From Rhodocyclaceae bacterium UBA2250 (lineage in GTDB: Bacteria > Pseudomonadota > Gammaproteobacteria > Burkholderiales > Rhodocyclaceae), in contig DDXW01000048.1 of NCBI GenBank assembly GCA_002347285.1, forward strand, positions 1 to 64,000: a stretch of DNA of 64,000 nt. The letters are read 5' to 3'. A program made the translations under genes and the position numbers. Positions within the stretch are counted from its first letter, which is position 1; the number at the start of each line of letters is the position of its first letter. Positions 61,965-64,000 of the stretch are shown here, piece by piece. The notes beneath the pieces are model-generated. The model worked only from the letters and a program-made list of their open reading frames with translations, ran no database searches and had not been told where the DNA came from.

Positions 61965-62830
61965 AGCGCATCCTGCTCACCGGCATCCACGGCCAGGTCG
62001 GCCGCGAGCTGCAGCGCGCGCTGCAGCCGCTCGGCGAGGTGGTCGCGCTCGACCGTGCTGCGCTTGAACTGGCGCAGCCCGAACGCATCCGCGACATCGT
62101 GCGCACGGTCGGCCCCGACGTCATCGTCAATCCCGCCGCCTACACCGCCGTCGACCAGGCCGAGAACGAAGCGGAACTCGCATTCTCGATCAACGGCACG
62201 GCACCGGGCATCCTTGCCGAGGAAGCGCGGCGCCTCGATGCCCTGCTCGTCCATTATTCGACCGACTACGTCTTCGACGGCGCCAAGCCGGCGCCCTACC
62301 GCGAGGACGATCCCGTCGGGCCGATCAACTCCTACGGCCGCAGCAAGCTGGCCGGCGAACTGGCGATCGAGGCCGCGGGCTGCCGCCACCTGATCTTCCG
62401 CACCTGCTGGGTGTATGGGCTGCGCGGCCGGAACTTCCTGCGCACCATGCTGCGGCTGGCCGCCGAACGCGACGAACTCGCCGTCGTCGCCGACCAGCTC
62501 GGGGCGCCCACCTGGGCGCGCCTGATCGCCGAGGCCACCGCGCTGGCACTCGCGCGTCATGCCGGCCAGCAGGGCATCTATCACCTCGCCGCCGCCGGCG
62601 CGACCTCGTGGCACGGCTTCGCCGCGGCGATCGTCGACCGCGCGCACCAGACCGGCCTGCTGGCCAAGGCGCCGCCGGTGCGCCGCCTCGCCAGCGCCGA
62701 GTATCCGACGCCGACCCGCCGCCCGGCCAACTCGCGGCTCGACTGCGCCCGCCTCGAGCAGGACTTCGGCCTGCGGCTGCCCGACTGGGAAACCCAGTTG
62801 CAGTTGTGCCTCGATGATGCAACGCAATAA
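61961..62830 (+). CDS. rfbD: dTDP-4-dehydrorhamnose reductase
   Basis: Last step to dTDP-L-rhamnose; NADPH SDR. 289 residues. GTG start overlapping rfbC (GTGA). LLTGIHGQVGRELQRAL, NPAAYTAVDQAENEAELAF, STDYVFDG, and catalytic YGRSKLAGELAI. Product feeds O-antigen or exopolysaccharide. Contains a 22/24 dispersed-word match at a native RRLASAEYP site. Confidence 0.97.
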   Translation: MKRILLTGIHGQVGRELQRALQPLGEVVALDRAALELAQPERIRDIVRTVGPDVIVNPAAYTAVDQAENEAELAFSINGTAPGILAEEARRLDALLVHYSTDYVFDGAKPAPYREDDPVGPINSYGRSKLAGELAIEAAGCRHLIFRTCWVYGLRGRNFLRTMLRLAAERDELAVVADQLGAPTWARLIAEATALALARHAGQQGIYHLAAAGATSWHGFAAAIVDRAHQTGLLAKAPPVRRLASAEYPTPTRRPANSRLDCARLEQDFGLRLPDWETQLQLCLDDATQ

Positions 62831-62837
62831 ATATTTC

Positions 62838-62866
62838 TTGACGCCTGCCAGCGCTTGAAGCATAAT
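62838..62866 (+). promoter_or_regulatory. Sigma-70 promoter of tRNA-fMet
   Basis: TTGACG, 17 bases, CATAAT. Near-consensus in both boxes; the -10 ends 12 bases before the tRNA. Confidence 0.8.
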
Positions 62867-62878
62867 TCGGGCCTCTGA

Positions 62879-62955
62879 CGCGGGGTGGAGCAGTCTGGCA
62901 GCTCGTCGGGCTCATAACCCGAAGGTCGCAAGTTCAAATCTTGCCCCCGCAACCA
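62879..62955 (+). tRNA. Initiator tRNA-fMet (CAU)
   Basis: 77 bases with CCA. C1 opposite A72, the unpaired first pair of bacterial initiators; three G-C pairs in the anticodon stem (GTCGGGCTCATAACCCGA); T arm GCAAG-TTCAAAT-CTTGC. Strong promoter before, hairpin terminator after. Confidence 0.98.
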
Positions 62956-62963
62956 AACAAAAC

Positions 62964-62994
62964 AAGGGCTTAGCTTCGGCTAGGCCCTTTGTCT
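62964..62994 (+). terminator. Rho-independent terminator of tRNA-fMet
   Basis: 11-bp stem AAGGGCTTAGC / GCTAGGCCCTT with one G-T pair around a TTCG tetraloop, followed by T-rich TGTCTTTT. Confidence 0.88.
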
Positions 62995-63014
62995 TTTCAT
63001 CGTCTCAATCGCGC

Positions 63015-63326
63015 ATGAGCCAGTCTCCCGCTCCCGGTCCGCTAAGCAAGTTCTTCGCCCTCCTCGGCGGAGCGATCTTGCTGCTGCTGGGCCTGATGTT
63101 CTCGGTGGTGCTGTTCTCGGTCGTCGCGGTTGTCGGCCTGGCGGCGTTCGGGTTCTTCTGGTGGAAGACGCGTGAACTCCGCAGAAGGATGCGCGAGCAG
63201 GCGACGGAAGCGCAGGCGGGAGGTCAGGTCTTCGAAGGCGAGGCGGTGGTGGTCGAGGAATACAGCGGCAGCGAACAGCGCTCGCTGTCGGACAAGCCCG
63301 ACTCGCCAGGCTCAGACGCAAGGTAA
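63015..63326 (+). CDS. Small membrane protein
   Basis: 103 residues. Hydrophobic double segment (ALLGGAILLLLGLMFSVVLF then SVVAVVGLAAFGFFWWKTRE), then a hydrophilic tail. Conserved-looking but function not recognised. Between tRNA-fMet and the next small gene. Confidence 0.75.
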   Translation: MSQSPAPGPLSKFFALLGGAILLLLGLMFSVVLFSVVAVVGLAAFGFFWWKTRELRRRMREQATEAQAGGQVFEGEAVVVEEYSGSEQRSLSDKPDSPGSDAR

Positions 63327-63360
63327 GATGCGTCACATCTCCATCGGAAAGGAACGCAGC

Positions 63361-63639
63361 ATGGGCATCGAAGGCCTGTCGAAGGAACAACGCATCCTGC
63401 GCGTGCTGCGCAAGGTGCTGGGCAACATCGTCAAGGACGCCACGCCGCCGCCCGGGATGGCCCACCCGCTCAGCGAGAGCACCATCCGCGACATCCGCGA
63501 CCTGTTCGCGCTGATCGCCGAACGCGAAGCCGAGCTCGCCGAGGAGGCGGGCTTCAACCGCAATGAGCGCCCCCACTTCACCGACGAGCCGCGCAAGAGC
63601 AACGTCGTCACGATCCACCGGCCGAAGAAGGACGACTGA
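63361..63639 (+). CDS. Conserved hypothetical protein
   Basis: 92 residues, helical, charged: MGIEGLSKEQRILRVLRKVL then PLSESTIRDIRDLFALIAER and a basic C-terminus RKSNVVTIHRPKKDD. A strong ribosome binding site GGAAAGGA precedes this ATG; an ATG at 63328 would add 11 residues. Unknown function; perhaps nucleic-acid binding. Confidence 0.75.
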   Translation: MGIEGLSKEQRILRVLRKVLGNIVKDATPPPGMAHPLSESTIRDIRDLFALIAEREAELAEEAGFNRNERPHFTDEPRKSNVVTIHRPKKDD

Positions 63640-63641
63640 GG

Positions 63642-63665
63642 GAAACTCGGCGCAGGCGGGGCGGC
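63642..63665 (+). repeat. Dispersed 24-bp word at the end of the 92-residue gene
   Basis: 23/24, two bases after the TGA. Its 3' half forms one arm of the hairpin at 63652-63676. Confidence 0.7.
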
Positions 63666-63676
63666 GCCCCGCCTGC
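63652..63676. terminator. Hairpin between convergent genes
   Basis: Perfect 11-bp stem GCAGGCGGGGC / GCCCCGCCTGC with loop GGC, between the hypothetical gene and the isocitrate dehydrogenase stop. Only a weak U tract (GAGTTTCC on the minus side). Confidence 0.55.
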
Positions 63677-63681
63677 CCGCT

Positions 63682-64000
63682 TCAGGCCGCTGCCTGGATG
63701 CGCCTGACCAGCGCGGCGGCGAACTCCCTGGTGCCGGCCGTGCCGCCGAGATCGCCGGTGCGCACCTTGTCCTCGTTGAGCGTGGCGTCGATGGCGGCAC
63801 GCAGGCGATCGCCGAGATCGGCGCGACCGACGTGGTCGAGCATCATCGCGGCGGCGAGCATCAGCGCGATCGGGTTGGCGATGCCCTTGCCGGCGATGTC
63901 GGGCGCCGAGCCATGCACCGCCTCGAAGATCGCCGCGTGTTCGCCGATGTTGGCGCCCGGCGCCATGCCGAGGCCGCCGACCAGGCCGGCGATCTCGTCC
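63682..64000 (-). CDS. icd: NAD-type isocitrate dehydrogenase, C-terminal part (starts outside window)
   Basis: The last 105 or so codons of an isocitrate/isopropylmalate-type dehydrogenase: DEIAGLVGGLGMAPGANIGE, HGSAPDIAGKGIANPIALML and KVRTGDLGGTAGTREFAA. The GGLGxxPGANIG segment fits the NAD-dependent short isocitrate dehydrogenase rather than LeuB (already at 23907). The start lies past the right edge. Confidence 0.88.
   Translation of the reverse strand, partial: DEIAGLVGGLGMAPGANIGEHAAIFEAVHGSAPDIAGKGIANPIALMLAAAMMLDHVGRADLGDRLRAAIDATLNEDKVRTGDLGGTAGTREFAAALVRRIQAAA

Noticed and set aside
62682..62705. 22/24 match to the dispersed word inside rfbD
   Set aside because: It encodes RRLASAEYP, ending in the EYP segment typical of RfbD, so it is more easily explained by codon choice; not counted as a copy.

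Overview
The window looks like a contiguous chromosomal segment of a betaproteobacterium, most likely near Rhodocyclales. The DNA is GC-rich. The gene order is the betaproteobacterial housekeeping one: rpsF-priB-rpsR-rplI-dnaB, petABC-sspA-sspB, leuB-asd-fimV-truA-trpF-trpB-trpA-accD-folC-SPOR-cvpA-purF-metZ, and ndk-rlmN-pilW-rodZ-ispG-hisS-yfgM-bamB-der. The family-level placement is inference; no 16S gene is present.

Layout. 0-2.8 kb: ribosomal/replication operon (minus strand), in which priB has no ATG/GTG/TTG start. 2.9-4.1 kb: HDOD signalling gene, a small membrane protein and tRNA-Arg(CCU). 4.1-7.9 kb: sspB, sspA and the cytochrome bc1 genes. 8-24.9 kb: recR, a DUF2863 gene, then a long minus-strand run for methionine/purine, folate, fatty-acid, tryptophan, tRNA-modification, pilus/polarity (FimV) and Asp/Leu biosynthesis. 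25-29.4 kb: entericidin, M48 peptidase, MFS carrier, YdcH-like protein, chorismate synthase, CBS protein, ferredoxin. 29.5-38.4 kb: der-to-ndk operon. 38.5-41.6 kb: TRAP C4-dicarboxylate transporter. 41.8-47.3 kb: MltD and a peptide-type ABC transporter without a binding protein. 47.4-50.5 kb: accessory patch with TonB-like and ankyrin proteins, fossil restriction-modification/DUF6883 fragments and a VapBC module. 50.5-55.3 kb: rmuC, a CBS/nucleotidyltransferase and an unusual sensor-exonuclease fusion. 55.4-62.8 kb: tRNA-Thr, then a tightly packed histidine kinase - response regulator - diguanylate cyclase - rfbBACD run that seems to join sensing, c-di-GMP and dTDP-rhamnose supply. 62.9-64 kb: initiator tRNA with clear promoter and terminator, two small conserved genes, and the end of an NAD-type isocitrate dehydrogenase.

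The most striking unexplained signal is a dispersed word of about 24 bp (18-nt core CGGCGCTGGCGGGGCGGC, preceded by a GAAAC-type leader). Twelve copies with at least 21/24 identity were picked out by eye. Some sit right against stop codons or in intergenic gaps; others lie inside genes, where five (including one weaker copy) encode the same peptide type, K-(L/V)-G-(A/V)-G-x-A-A, mostly in linkers. Direct copies bracket the accessory patch, and one perfect copy lies at the synteny break after der. Other notable points are the apparent CTG start of priB, the PVWY Qo motif in cytochrome b, tandem U-U mismatches in tRNA-Arg, and the degenerate kinase-exonuclease fusion.
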